Assembly (NCBI RefSeq): GCF_000226955.1
Contig: NZ_AGFU01000007.1
Coordinates: 1-40,512 of the forward strand
DNA length: 40,512 nt
Reading direction: 5' to 3'
DNA from: Sphingomonas elodea ATCC 31461
GTDB taxonomy: Bacteria; Pseudomonadota; Alphaproteobacteria; Sphingomonadales; Sphingomonadaceae
Positions 29,958-38,110 of the stretch are shown piece after piece. Made by a program: the position numbers and the translations under genes. Position 1 is the stretch's first letter, and every line of letters starts with the position of its first letter. The notes beneath the pieces are model-generated. The model saw only the letters and a program-made list of their open reading frames with translations. It was not told the DNA's origin and searched no databases.

Positions 29958-30742
29958 CCCGCCTCGCCCTCACCTCGCGCCAGACGCGTACCGCGCTCGA
30001 TCTGCTGACCGGCGCGATGGTCGTATCGGTCGCCGTCGCGCTTGCCGGGTTCACCTGGCGGATCGCGGGCCATGCCGGCACCGGCGCGATCACCGTGCCC
30101 TCGGGCCGCACCGGCCCCGCCGTGGCGCCGGACATGGCGCCGGCGATCGCCCTCGCCCCGTTCGGCAAGGCCATGGTGGTCGATGCGCCGCAGCCGACCA
30201 CGCTGCCGCTGGAGCTGAAGGGGATCGTCGCGGCGATCCCGGCCGAGCTTTCCACCGCCTTCATCGCGGTGAGCGGTGCCCCGGCGACGGCATTCCATGT
30301 CGGCCAGGCGGTGAACGGGGCGACCATCGCCGCGATCCAGCGCGACCGGGTGCTGCTGGACAATGGCGGCCGGCGCGAATTCCTCGCCTTCCCCGATCCG
30401 ACGCTGTCGCCGGAGGCACGACAGGCGGCGGCAGCGGCCGACCCGCCGCCCGGCGATGCGCCCGCGATCGCGCCCGCGCCGCCGCCAGGACCGCTGCCGG
30501 GCAACAGCGCGGCTGCGCTCCAGAAACTGGGTGCGACGCAGACCGCCGAAGGCTTCCGCATCGGCAGCGGCGGCCCGCCGGGCATGCAGGCCGGCGACGT
30601 CATCACCTCGGTCAACGGCACCGCGCTCACCGATACCCAGGCCGCAAACGCCGCCTTCGCCGCCGCCCAGCAAAGCGGCTCGGCCCAGGTCCAGATCCTG
30701 CGCGACGGACGGCGGATCACGCTGACCGTCCCGCTGCACTAG
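29954..30742 (+). CDS. gspC: Type II secretion protein GspC with PDZ domain
   Basis: This encodes 262 residues. One membrane span lies near the N-terminus (about 19-35). The periplasmic homology region (about 70-145) runs from LPLELKGIVAAIPAELSTAFIAV through FHVGQAVNGATIAAIQRDRVLLDNGGRREFL. A Pro/Ala-rich linker follows, then a PDZ domain (about 178-262) with GGPPGMQAGDVITSVNGTALTDTQ. GspC links the inner platform to the GspD secretin and helps select substrates. Its start overlaps gspI by 4 nt. Confidence 0.92.
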   Translation: MTRLALTSRQTRTALDLLTGAMVVSVAVALAGFTWRIAGHAGTGAITVPSGRTGPAVAPDMAPAIALAPFGKAMVVDAPQPTTLPLELKGIVAAIPAELSTAFIAVSGAPATAFHVGQAVNGATIAAIQRDRVLLDNGGRREFLAFPDPTLSPEARQAAAAADPPPGDAPAIAPAPPPGPLPGNSAAALQKLGATQTAEGFRIGSGGPPGMQAGDVITSVNGTALTDTQAANAAFAAAQQSGSAQVQILRDGRRITLTVPLH

Positions 30743-30755
30743 AAGAGAGAACCCC

Positions 30756-32858
30756 GTGAAGATTCGCCCCGCCATCGCCTGCCTCGCGCTCGCGCCGCTG
30801 CTGCTGGACCCGGTGCTGGTCGCCGCCCAGACGGCCGCCGGTGGGCCGCAGGATGCCGCCGACGTGGTGATCAACATGCGCGGGGTGGAGATCGCCGATG
30901 TCGCCGACCAGATCTCGCGCATCACCGGCCGCACACTGATCCTCGACCCCGCCGTGAAGGGGGTGGTGACGGTCACCTCGTCCAGCCCGCTGACGCCCGG
31001 CGGCGTCTGGGACCTGTTCCAGTCGGTGCTGCGTGCCAACGGCTATGCGGCGGTGCGCTCGGGCCGTGCCTGGCGGATCGTGCCCGCCGCCAACGCGGTA
31101 CGCGACGGCGGCCTGCCCGCACGCGGCGCTGCCGGGCAGGAGCTGATGACGCGGATGGTCCGCCTTTCCAACGTGCCCGCCGCCGATGCCGCCCGCATCG
31201 CGCGGCCGCTGGTGGCGAGCTTCGGCAGCGTCGAGCCGCTGACCGCACCCAACGCCGTCGTCATCACCGACTATGCCGACAATGTCCGCCGGATCGAATC
31301 GATCATCCGCCAGCTCGACGGCGGCGGCGGGGCGACCTTCGCGGCGATCGCGCTGAAGAACGGCAGCGCGCCGGCGGTGGCGCAGGCGGTGCAGAACGTG
31401 CTGGGCGGCGATTCCGGCGCGGGTACCCGCGTCGCCGCCGACGAGCGCAGCAACACGGTGATCGTCCGCGGCACGCCCGCCTCGGTCGCGGAGGGCCGCC
31501 GCATCATCGCGTCGCTCGATCTGCCGGGCGGTTCCACGCCGATCACCCGCATGTTCCGGCTGAACTATGCCGATGCCGAGACCGTGACCGACGTGCTGCG
31601 CGGCGTGCTGGGCCTGGGCGAGAGCACCGACAATCCCGTCGCCAACAGCCTGTCGAACGGTGCGAGCAACCCGTTCGCGCGGCTCGCCTCGCAGAGCAGC
31701 CTCTCGAGCGGGGCCAGCGGCGCCGCCGCCCTTTCCGCCGGCACCACCGGCATGTCGAACGGCACCGGCGCGACCGGGCTGCAGGCCGCCACCGGCACGA
31801 CCACGCCGATGATGCAATCGACCACGCCGAAGACGCCCAAGGGCTTCGCGACGCCGGACCTGACGGTGCAACCCGCGCCCGAGCTGAACGCCATCGTCAT
31901 CCGCGGCGCGCCGAGCGCGATCGCCTCGATCGAGCCGTTGATCCGCGACCTCGACGTGCGCCGCCCACAGGTACTGATCGAGGCCGCCATCGCCGAAATC
32001 ACCGGCGACGATGCCGAGGCACTGGCGGTGCAGATCGGCACCAGCGGCGCGGTGCTGAGCCGGGTGACCGGCGCGGCCACATCGTTCAACACCGCCGGCA
32101 CCTCGCTCGGCGCGATCCTCACCACGCTGGGCGTGCCCGCAGGATCGGTGCTCGGCACCGGCGGAAGCGGCTTCACCGGCAATTTCCGGATCGGCGACGA
32201 TTTCTCGGTGCTGCTCCAGGCGCTGGGCACCTCCACCCGCGCCAACCTGCTGTCGACGCCACAGATCACCGTGCTGGACAATGTCGCAGGGGAGTTCATC
32301 GCCGGCCAGAACGTGCCGTTCGTCACCGGCTCGATCCTCACCAACTCCAACTCGGCAACCCCGTATAACACGATCGAGCGCAAGGACGTGGGCATCACGC
32401 TCCGCGTGCTGCCCCGGATCAACGCGGGCGACACGATCCGCCTGCAGGTGAACCAGGAGGCCTCCGCGATCGCCAGCACCACCGTGTCGCAGGCATCGGA
32501 CATCATCACCAACAAGCGGGCGATCAACACCACGGTGCTGGCCGACAACGGCTCCACCATCGTGCTGGGCGGCCTCACCGCCGACGATTTCCAGGATACG
32601 CGCCAGCAGGTGCCGGTGCTGGGCAACATCCCGCTGATCGGCGAGCTCTTCAAGAGCCGCCGCGAGCAGCACCAGAAGCGCACGCTGTTCATCTTCCTCA
32701 AGCCCACGATCCTGCGCGACGGCGCCGATGCCAGCGCGGCGACCAAGGATCGCTATGCCCGGCTGCGCGCGGACGAGGCGGACAATGCCAAGCGCAACAG
32801 CCTGCTGCTCGCCCCGCCGCCGGCGCGGCTGAAGGTGGAGATCGACGGAATCTATTGA
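30756..32858 (+). CDS. gspD: Type II secretion secretin GspD
   Basis: This encodes 700 residues with a GTG start at 30756. A signal peptide runs to VAAQ (about 24). The N0 domain (about 35-105) starts VVINMRGVEIADVADQI. N1-N3 repeats follow (about 130-395), with a Ser/Gly/Thr-rich insertion (about 310-365) in N3. The secretin core (about 400-655) has VPFVTGSILTN and the hallmark VPVLGNIPLIGELF followed by RTLFIFLKPTIL. It forms the outer-membrane channel. No pilotin gene is seen. Its 3' end overlaps the convergent gene by 7 bp. Confidence 0.96.
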   Translation: MKIRPAIACLALAPLLLDPVLVAAQTAAGGPQDAADVVINMRGVEIADVADQISRITGRTLILDPAVKGVVTVTSSSPLTPGGVWDLFQSVLRANGYAAVRSGRAWRIVPAANAVRDGGLPARGAAGQELMTRMVRLSNVPAADAARIARPLVASFGSVEPLTAPNAVVITDYADNVRRIESIIRQLDGGGGATFAAIALKNGSAPAVAQAVQNVLGGDSGAGTRVAADERSNTVIVRGTPASVAEGRRIIASLDLPGGSTPITRMFRLNYADAETVTDVLRGVLGLGESTDNPVANSLSNGASNPFARLASQSSLSSGASGAAALSAGTTGMSNGTGATGLQAATGTTTPMMQSTTPKTPKGFATPDLTVQPAPELNAIVIRGAPSAIASIEPLIRDLDVRRPQVLIEAAIAEITGDDAEALAVQIGTSGAVLSRVTGAATSFNTAGTSLGAILTTLGVPAGSVLGTGGSGFTGNFRIGDDFSVLLQALGTSTRANLLSTPQITVLDNVAGEFIAGQNVPFVTGSILTNSNSATPYNTIERKDVGITLRVLPRINAGDTIRLQVNQEASAIASTTVSQASDIITNKRAINTTVLADNGSTIVLGGLTADDFQDTRQQVPVLGNIPLIGELFKSRREQHQKRTLFIFLKPTILRDGADASAATKDRYARLRADEADNAKRNSLLLAPPPARLKVEIDGIY

Positions 32859-33277
32859 GCCGGCGGTGCCGGCTCGGCTGCGGGCATCGGCACCCGGGCG
32901 CGCTGGCCGCCGCGGCTGAACAGCGCGGCATCGATCGACAGCGATTCGAGCCTCCAGCCGTCGATGCTGTCGCCGATCGCCAGGGTCCGGCTGGTCCCCT
33001 GTGCGGTGCGGACCAGCGCCACCGCATCGCTGCCCAGCCGCCCGACGACACCGGTGAGCACGGGCGCGTCCGGCGGCAGCACCGGCTCGACCGGCGCAGC
33101 GAACAGCGGCCGATCGAAGACATGGGCCAGCGGCGGCTCGGTGGGGGACCCCAGCGGGGACGCCCGGCGCACGGGCGCGGAAGGCGCTGACTTCCCCGGC
33201 GTCAGCAACAGGACCGGCAACACCGCCGCCGCGATGCCCGCCAGTGCGAGTGCGATCCGCTGTGGCTGCGGGATCAT
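32852..33277 (-). CDS. GspC/XpsN-like inner-membrane protein with HR-type domain
   Basis: This encodes 141 residues. One membrane span (about 8-25, IALALAGIAAAVLPVLLL) is followed by a Pro-rich linker. A domain like the GspC homology region comes next (LTGVVGRLGSDAVALVRTAQGTSR, then LAIGDSIDGWRLESL). There is no PDZ domain. It overlaps the preceding gene by 4 nt and is the last of a three-gene set. Such proteins (XpsN in Xanthomonas-type T2SS, PilP in type IV pili) connect the platform to the secretin. With a full gspC present nearby, it looks like a second connector; assignment is by fold-level resemblance only. Confidence 0.7.
   Translation of the reverse strand: MIPQPQRIALALAGIAAAVLPVLLLTPGKSAPSAPVRRASPLGSPTEPPLAHVFDRPLFAAPVEPVLPPDAPVLTGVVGRLGSDAVALVRTAQGTSRTLAIGDSIDGWRLESLSIDAALFSRGGQRARVPMPAAEPAPPAQ
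32857..32875. terminator. Hairpin at the gspD convergence
   Basis: GAGCCGG (32857-32863) pairs with CCGGCTC (32869-32875) exactly where gspD and the opposing gene end. It may limit read-through in both directions; there is no T-run. Confidence 0.45.
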
Positions 33278-33729
33278 CGGGTCGCCCCCACGACGACGCC
33301 GCTGAGGCGGACGCCGCCCCCTTCCGCCGGGTCGACCCGCCAGTTGCGGAATCGGAGCATCGGGCGCTCGCGCTCGATCGCGTCGGCCAGCGCCAGCACC
33401 GCCTTTTCCGGACCGGAGACCCGCACAGAAACCGCCACCAGCGGCGCGGGCATCGTCACCGGCGCGATATCCTCCACCAGCACCCCGCCGCCGCGCGCCA
33501 ACCGATCGATGCGGGACCGGATCGCAGAGGCCGCAGTTTCCGCGGGGAAGGCGATGTCCGGCCGAACCGCCGGGCTGCGGTCGACCGGCGTGGCAAGCGC
33601 CGTCGCCGCCTCGCTCCGCGCCGCACGCGCGGACGACAGTGCACCCAGCGCCGCACCGGTCCAGGGTGCGAGCAGGATCGCCAGCCCCAGCCCTGCCAGG
33701 CCGCCCCACAGGATCGGCCGCCGGGTCAC
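33274..33729 (-). CDS. GspM-like (T2SSM_b/PilO-like) inner-membrane protein
   Basis: This encodes 151 residues. A membrane span at 6-31 (ILWGGLAGLGLAILLAPWTGAALGAL) is followed by a periplasmic ferredoxin-like domain. That domain contains RIDRLARGGGVLVEDIAPV and a VSVRVSGPEKAVLALADAIERERPML segment, the latter as in T2SSM_b/PilO proteins. It overlaps both neighbours by 4 nt. This is a second GspM-type subunit next to the gspD end, distinct from gspM at 26994-27494. Confidence 0.75.
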   Translation of the reverse strand: MTRRPILWGGLAGLGLAILLAPWTGAALGALSSARAARSEAATALATPVDRSPAVRPDIAFPAETAASAIRSRIDRLARGGGVLVEDIAPVTMPAPLVAVSVRVSGPEKAVLALADAIERERPMLRFRNWRVDPAEGGGVRLSGVVVGATR

Positions 33730-34271
33730 GGCGCTGCCTGCCGCAGCAGCACCAGCGTACGGCCTTCGCCTTCGCGCTGGCGCACGTCGCGCAGACCGGC
33801 GAGCATCGGGTGACGCCGCATCGCGCCGCGCAGTGCATCGGGATCGCTGGTCGCCACCTCCAGCTCGATCGTACCGTCGGCGCGACGCTCGGCACGGGTG
33901 AGCGTATCCGCCTGCGGCAGCGCCGCCGCCACCCGATCCAGCAGGGCGGCGGGCCCCGGCTGGGCGAGTGCCGCGCCCAGCACCGCCCGCGCGGCATCGC
34001 GCGCGCGCTCGGCCTCGCGGCGCGGCGCCAGCCGGGCATCCATCGCGGCCGTTTCCGTCATCGCCCGTACGCGAAGCACATGCGCCCCGAGGATCGTCGC
34101 TGCCGGCCCGGATGCGACCAGCAGCGCCAGCACCGGTGCGATCCAGCCCGCGTGCCGCGGCGCCGCATCGCGCGCGCGCGCGCCGCCCTGCGCGCGCACC
34201 TGGGCGAACAGGCGTCCAGCCAGACTGGGCGCGGGCGGCGGCAGATCGGGATCGGAAGACGCTGGCGTCAT
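33726..34271 (-). CDS. GspL/PilN-like inner-membrane protein lacking the cytoplasmic domain
   Basis: This encodes 181 residues from the ATG at 34271. A 40-residue cytoplasmic tail is followed by a membrane span (about 41-66) and a periplasmic coiled and ferredoxin-like domain (RREAERARDAARAVLGAAL..., AERRADGTIELEVATSDPDALRGAM). The layout matches PilN or the C-terminal half of GspL, without the actin-like domain that binds GspE. It is first of the three-gene set and is transcribed divergently from the PhoX-like gene. Confidence 0.68.
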   Translation of the reverse strand: MTPASSDPDLPPPAPSLAGRLFAQVRAQGGARARDAAPRHAGWIAPVLALLVASGPAATILGAHVLRVRAMTETAAMDARLAPRREAERARDAARAVLGAALAQPGPAALLDRVAAALPQADTLTRAERRADGTIELEVATSDPDALRGAMRRHPMLAGLRDVRQREGEGRTLVLLRQAAP

Positions 34272-34308
34272 CCGCCGCCGCTTAGCCTGAAGCACCGACT
34301 TGGCAAGT

Positions 34309-34322
34309 GTCACATGGGTGAC
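34309..34322. promoter_or_regulatory. Palindrome GTCAC-ATGG-GTGAC in a divergent promoter region
   Basis: This lies between the PilN-like gene (start 34271) and the PhoX-like gene (start 34430). The 5-bp arms with a 4-bp centre could be an operator. It does not match the direct-repeat layout of a Pho box. A GC-rich hairpin (34393-34411) sits just before the PhoX ribosome-binding site. Confidence 0.3.
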
Positions 34323-34429
34323 GCTTTTTCGTCGCGCCCGGGTAATGCATCCGCCATGCGCGCTTCACGCGCCTTCCCCATGGGGAACCATCCCGGGCGG
34401 GGCACGCCCGGCCGCAAGAGGGGAACCCG

Positions 34430-36907
34430 ATGACCGACCAGATCGAGACGCCGTTCGGCTATAGCGACGGCGATGTGGATACCAATCGCAGCACGGCGCC
34501 GACGCTGAACGCGCTTGCCGACCAGCGCTATTCGCGCCGTACGCTGCTCCGCGGCTCCAGCGCGATCGTCGCGGCATCGATGGGCGGCTCGCTGCTCGCG
34601 GCGTGCGACAACAAGGTCTCGGCGACGGACGGCAACCCCGCGCCGGTCGTCAACGGTGGGGCCGCCACCGTCACCAGCTCCGGCCGCACCGTCACGCTGG
34701 TCGCCACCGCGACCGACGACAAGGGCGTCAGCGCGGTCGCCTGGACGCAGACCGGCGGCCCGGCAGTGACGCTTACCGGCGCGAACACGCTGAACCCGAC
34801 CTTCCTCGCCCCGGTCGTCTCCTCGGACACGGTGCTGACCTTCCAGTTCGCCGCGACCGACGCAGGCGGCAAGACCGCTTCGGCAACCACCACGGTGACG
34901 ATCAGCCCGCCGGCGCTGGGCTTCGCCGCCGTCGCCAAGAACAAGCTCGACGTGGTGACCGTGCCCGCCGGCTACACGGTGGGCGTGATCAACCGCACCG
35001 GCGACCCGATCGCCGCGGGCGTGCCCGTCTACAGGAATGACGGCACCGACACCAATTTCGCCCAGCGGATCGGCGACCATGGCGATGCGCTCTACTGGTA
35101 CGGCCTGAACAGCGCCGGCACCGCGCGCGACGCCACCGGCTCGACCCGCGGCCTGCTGGTCCAGAATCACGAGAACATCAACCAGCAGTATCTGCACGTG
35201 AACGGCGCGACGACGGTGAACGGCGCGCGTCCCGAAGCGGAGGCGCAGAAGGAAATCGACTGCCACGGCGTGTCGGTAACCGAAGTCAGCGAAGGGACCG
35301 GCCGCGCATGGAGCGTGAAGCAGGATTCGGCCTATAACCGCCGCCTCACGCCTGCGACGCCGATGGTGTTCAACGGCCCCGCGCGGGGATCGGACCTGCT
35401 CAAGACCGCCTTCTCGCCCACCGGCGTGGCCGGGCGCGGCACGATCAACAACTGCGCCAATGGCACCACGCCCTGGGGCACCGCGCTGACCTGCGAGGAG
35501 AATTGGGCCGGCTATTTCCGCCGCAGCGGCGATACCGCCAACCGCGCCGCGAAGGAACTCACCGCGCTCAGCCGCTACGGCGTGACCAGCAGCACCGGCA
35601 ATTATGGCTGGTCAACGGTGACGCCGGCGGATTCGACCAACACCTTGTTCCGCCGCTGGGACGCGCGGGCGGGCACCGGCACCGCCACCGACGACTTCCG
35701 CAACGAGCCCAACCAGTTCGGCTGGGTGGTAGAGATCGATCCCTATACGCCGGCTGCCGCGCCGCGGAAGCGCACCGCGCTCGGCCGGCTCGGCCATGAA
35801 GGCTGCTGGCCAGGCGCGTTCGTCGCCGGCAAGCGTCCCGCCTGGTACATGGGCGACGATGCACGCCGCGAATATATCTACAAGTTCGTCTCGTCGACCG
35901 CATGGGATGCCGCCGATGCGAATGCCGCGGATCGGCTGGCTATCGGCGACAAGTATCTGGACAACGGCACGCTCTATGTTGCCAGATTCAACGCGGACGG
36001 TACCGGCAGCTGGCTGCCGCTGGTGTTCGGGCAGAACGGCATCACCGCGGCCAACGCCACCTATCCCTTCGCCAACCAGGCCGATGTGCTGGTGAATGCC
36101 CGCCTCGCCGCGGACGTGGTCGGCGCGACGCCGATGGATCGCCCGGAATGGACCGCGGTGAACCCGGTGACCGGTGAAATCTACGTCACGCTCACCAACA
36201 ACAACGCCGCCGGTCGCCCGCTCACCGGCACCGACGCCGCCAATCCGCGCCACTATAACGATCCCTATGGCACGGCGAAGACCGCCAATTACGGCAATCC
36301 CAACGGCCACATCATCCGGATGAAGGAAGCCGATACCGAGGCGACGAGCTTCAGCTGGGACATCTACGCCTTCGGGGCGGGCGCGGATCTCGACAAGACC
36401 AACATCAACCTCTCGTCGCTCGACGACAGCAACGACTTCTCCAGCCCCGACGGCATGGTCTTCGCCCGCACCACCCATGCCGGCGGCCAGGTGAAGCCGC
36501 TGATGTGGCTGCAGACCGACGACGGCGCCTATACCGACGTCACCAACTGCATGATGCTCGCCGCCCAGCCGGGCACGGTGGGCGACGGCGGCGCGCGGAC
36601 GATCACCAACACCGGATCGACCGGCGCCACCGCGACCCAGGCGACCCGTATCGGCGCGGCGCCGGGCGCGAACCTGCGCCGCTTCCTCGTCGGGCCGGTC
36701 GAGTGCGAGATCACCGGCGTTGACTCCACGCCGGACGGCCGGACGCTGTTCGTGGGCATCCAGCATCCCGGCGAGAACGGTACGCCCGCGGCGCCGACCA
36801 GCAAGTGGCCGGACAGTCAGGCCGGCGGCACCGTTGCCGCGACCGTGCGCCCGCGCTCCGCGGTGGTGGTGATCACCAAGAATGACGGCGGCGTGGTCGG
36901 CCTCTAA
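34430..36907 (+). CDS. PhoX-family (DUF839) Tat-exported lipoprotein, probable alkaline phosphatase
   Basis: This encodes 825 residues. The N-terminus has a Tat motif, SRRTLLRGS (about 36-44), after an unusual 35-residue lead. A hydrophobic stretch ending in the lipobox LLAAC follows, so it is probably a lipoprotein with its acylated Cys at about position 60. An Ig-like insert follows (about 70-155, TSSGRTVTLVATATDDKGVSAVAWTQTGG), then the PhoX propeller. The propeller shows LLVQNHENINQQY, CHGVSVTEV, LTCEENWAGYF and RLGHEGCWPGAF, acidic motifs that hold calcium and iron in PhoX enzymes. It sits beside the T2SS genes; in Caulobacter a T2SS releases a Tat-type phosphatase lipoprotein, so this is a plausible client. 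GAGGGG precedes the ATG. Confidence 0.88.
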   Translation: MTDQIETPFGYSDGDVDTNRSTAPTLNALADQRYSRRTLLRGSSAIVAASMGGSLLAACDNKVSATDGNPAPVVNGGAATVTSSGRTVTLVATATDDKGVSAVAWTQTGGPAVTLTGANTLNPTFLAPVVSSDTVLTFQFAATDAGGKTASATTTVTISPPALGFAAVAKNKLDVVTVPAGYTVGVINRTGDPIAAGVPVYRNDGTDTNFAQRIGDHGDALYWYGLNSAGTARDATGSTRGLLVQNHENINQQYLHVNGATTVNGARPEAEAQKEIDCHGVSVTEVSEGTGRAWSVKQDSAYNRRLTPATPMVFNGPARGSDLLKTAFSPTGVAGRGTINNCANGTTPWGTALTCEENWAGYFRRSGDTANRAAKELTALSRYGVTSSTGNYGWSTVTPADSTNTLFRRWDARAGTGTATDDFRNEPNQFGWVVEIDPYTPAAAPRKRTALGRLGHEGCWPGAFVAGKRPAWYMGDDARREYIYKFVSSTAWDAADANAADRLAIGDKYLDNGTLYVARFNADGTGSWLPLVFGQNGITAANATYPFANQADVLVNARLAADVVGATPMDRPEWTAVNPVTGEIYVTLTNNNAAGRPLTGTDAANPRHYNDPYGTAKTANYGNPNGHIIRMKEADTEATSFSWDIYAFGAGADLDKTNINLSSLDDSNDFSSPDGMVFARTTHAGGQVKPLMWLQTDDGAYTDVTNCMMLAAQPGTVGDGGARTITNTGSTGATATQATRIGAAPGANLRRFLVGPVECEITGVDSTPDGRTLFVGIQHPGENGTPAAPTSKWPDSQAGGTVAATVRPRSAVVVITKNDGGVVGL

Positions 36908-36930
36908 AGGCCTCGGCCTGTATCTGCTTG

Positions 36931-36957
36931 GAGGGAGGCCGCATGGCCTCCCTCTTT
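36931..36957 (+). terminator. Intrinsic terminator after the PhoX gene
   Basis: GAGGGAGGCC pairs with GGCCTCCCTC around a GCAT loop and is followed by TTT. It starts 24 bp past the stop. Confidence 0.88.
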
Positions 36958-37025
36958 CGTTCAGGCCTATGGCGCCGCCGCGCTCTTAGGATACTACGGG
37001 CTACAGCGGCTGGGAGACACTGAGC

Positions 37026-37655
37026 ATGCAGATCGCGGTACTGACGTTCGACGGCTTCAACGAACTGGATTCGTTCATCGCCGCCGCGATCCTAAACCGG
37101 CTGCGGGCGCGGGGCTGGGCCGCATATGTCACGTCCCCGGCCGAGGAGGTGACCTCGCTCAACGGCGTCACCATCCGGCGCCAGAAGCCGCTCGCCTTCG
37201 CCGCCGAGGCCGATGCGGTGCTGATCGGCAGCGGATCGCAGACGCGCGAGATCGCCGGCGATGCGGGCCTGCTCGCGCAGATCCGGCTCGATCCCGCACG
37301 CCAGCTGATCGGCGCGCAATGTTCGGGGACGCTGCTGCTGGCGAAGCTGGGCCTGATCGGCACCCTGCCCGCCTGCACGGACCTGACCACCAGGCCCTGG
37401 GTGATCGAGGCCGGCGTAGAGGTGCTCGACGCCCCCTTCGTCGCGCATGGCAATGTCGCGACCGCGGGCGGGTGCCTCGCCTCGCAATATCTCGCCGCCT
37501 GGATGATCGCGCGGGGCGCGGGGCTCGCCGCCGCACGCGAGGCGATCCACTATGTCGCGCCGGTCGGCGAGAAGGAGGAGACGGTCGCCCGCGCGCTCCG
37601 CGCGGTGTCGCCCTTCCTCCTCGCCGAGGCCGACCTCAGCGATCGGTGCGGCTGA
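37026..37655 (+). CDS. DJ-1/PfpI-family protein
   Basis: This encodes 209 residues. The flavodoxin-like fold begins MQIAVLTFDGFNELDSF, with E13 in the usual conserved position. The nucleophile elbow is IGAQCSGTLLLAKLGL (C99), followed by the VIEAG and GNVATAGGCLAS blocks. This subgroup (GATase1_PfpI) covers cysteine hydrolases, isonitrile hydratases, glyoxalases and chaperones, and the exact activity cannot be told. The ATG at 37026 follows a weak GGGAGA/TGAG site. Its end overlaps the opposing lipoprotein gene by 20 bp. Confidence 0.9.
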   Translation: MQIAVLTFDGFNELDSFIAAAILNRLRARGWAAYVTSPAEEVTSLNGVTIRRQKPLAFAAEADAVLIGSGSQTREIAGDAGLLAQIRLDPARQLIGAQCSGTLLLAKLGLIGTLPACTDLTTRPWVIEAGVEVLDAPFVAHGNVATAGGCLASQYLAAWMIARGAGLAAAREAIHYVAPVGEKEETVARALRAVSPFLLAEADLSDRCG

Positions 37656-38004
37656 CGATCTTCGCGGTACCGTCGGGCGTGATGGAGACCATGTGCGCCA
37701 CGCCGCCGCTGCAATTGGCGCGCCACAAGGGCAGCCCATCCTGATCGGGCAGGCGCTGCGAGCTTTCGACATGGTCGCACTTCAGGCCGGCGTCCATGAT
37801 CGCGCGGATGAACACCACGTTGCGCTGCGCGTCGTTCATCGCGATCACCTGCGCGGTCACGTTGTTGCCCGCATCGCCGTTGTCGACCACCGCATTGCTC
37901 TCCGCCGCGGTATCGAGCGCGGCATTGCCCGTCGCCTCCTGGCTCTTGTTGCAGCCAGCCAGCGCCACCACCGCAAGGCCGGCAAGAAGGATGCGCTTCG
38001 TCAT
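37636..38004 (-). CDS. Small predicted lipoprotein
   Basis: This encodes 122 residues. A signal peptide with lipobox (MTKRILLAGLAVVALAGCNKS; Cys at 18) indicates a lipid-anchored envelope protein. An Asn/Ala-rich linker is followed by a small domain with two further cysteines (LKCDHVESS and RANCSGG) that could pair. The C-terminus (SGGVAHMVSITPDGTAKIVSR) resembles small domains in other sphingomonad lipoproteins of unknown role. I do not recognise a named family. The ATG at 38004 was chosen because the lipobox is then correctly placed. It lies convergent to the DJ-1 gene. Confidence 0.8.
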   Translation of the reverse strand: MTKRILLAGLAVVALAGCNKSQEATGNAALDTAAESNAVVDNGDAGNNVTAQVIAMNDAQRNVVFIRAIMDAGLKCDHVESSQRLPDQDGLPLWRANCSGGVAHMVSITPDGTAKIVSRTDR

Positions 38005-38110
38005 GGTCCCACTCTCCAAATCGCCCGGCGCGGATGCTCCGCGCCGGGGCCGTTCCATCATGCCGCCAAAGCGCGCGCGATCGTGAAGGTTCCGGATGGA
38101 ACCGCCGCGA

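Noticed and set aside
34309-34322. Pho box in front of the PhoX-like gene
   Set aside because: The element is a palindrome, while PhoB sites are direct repeats of CTGTCAT-like units; no such repeat is seen.
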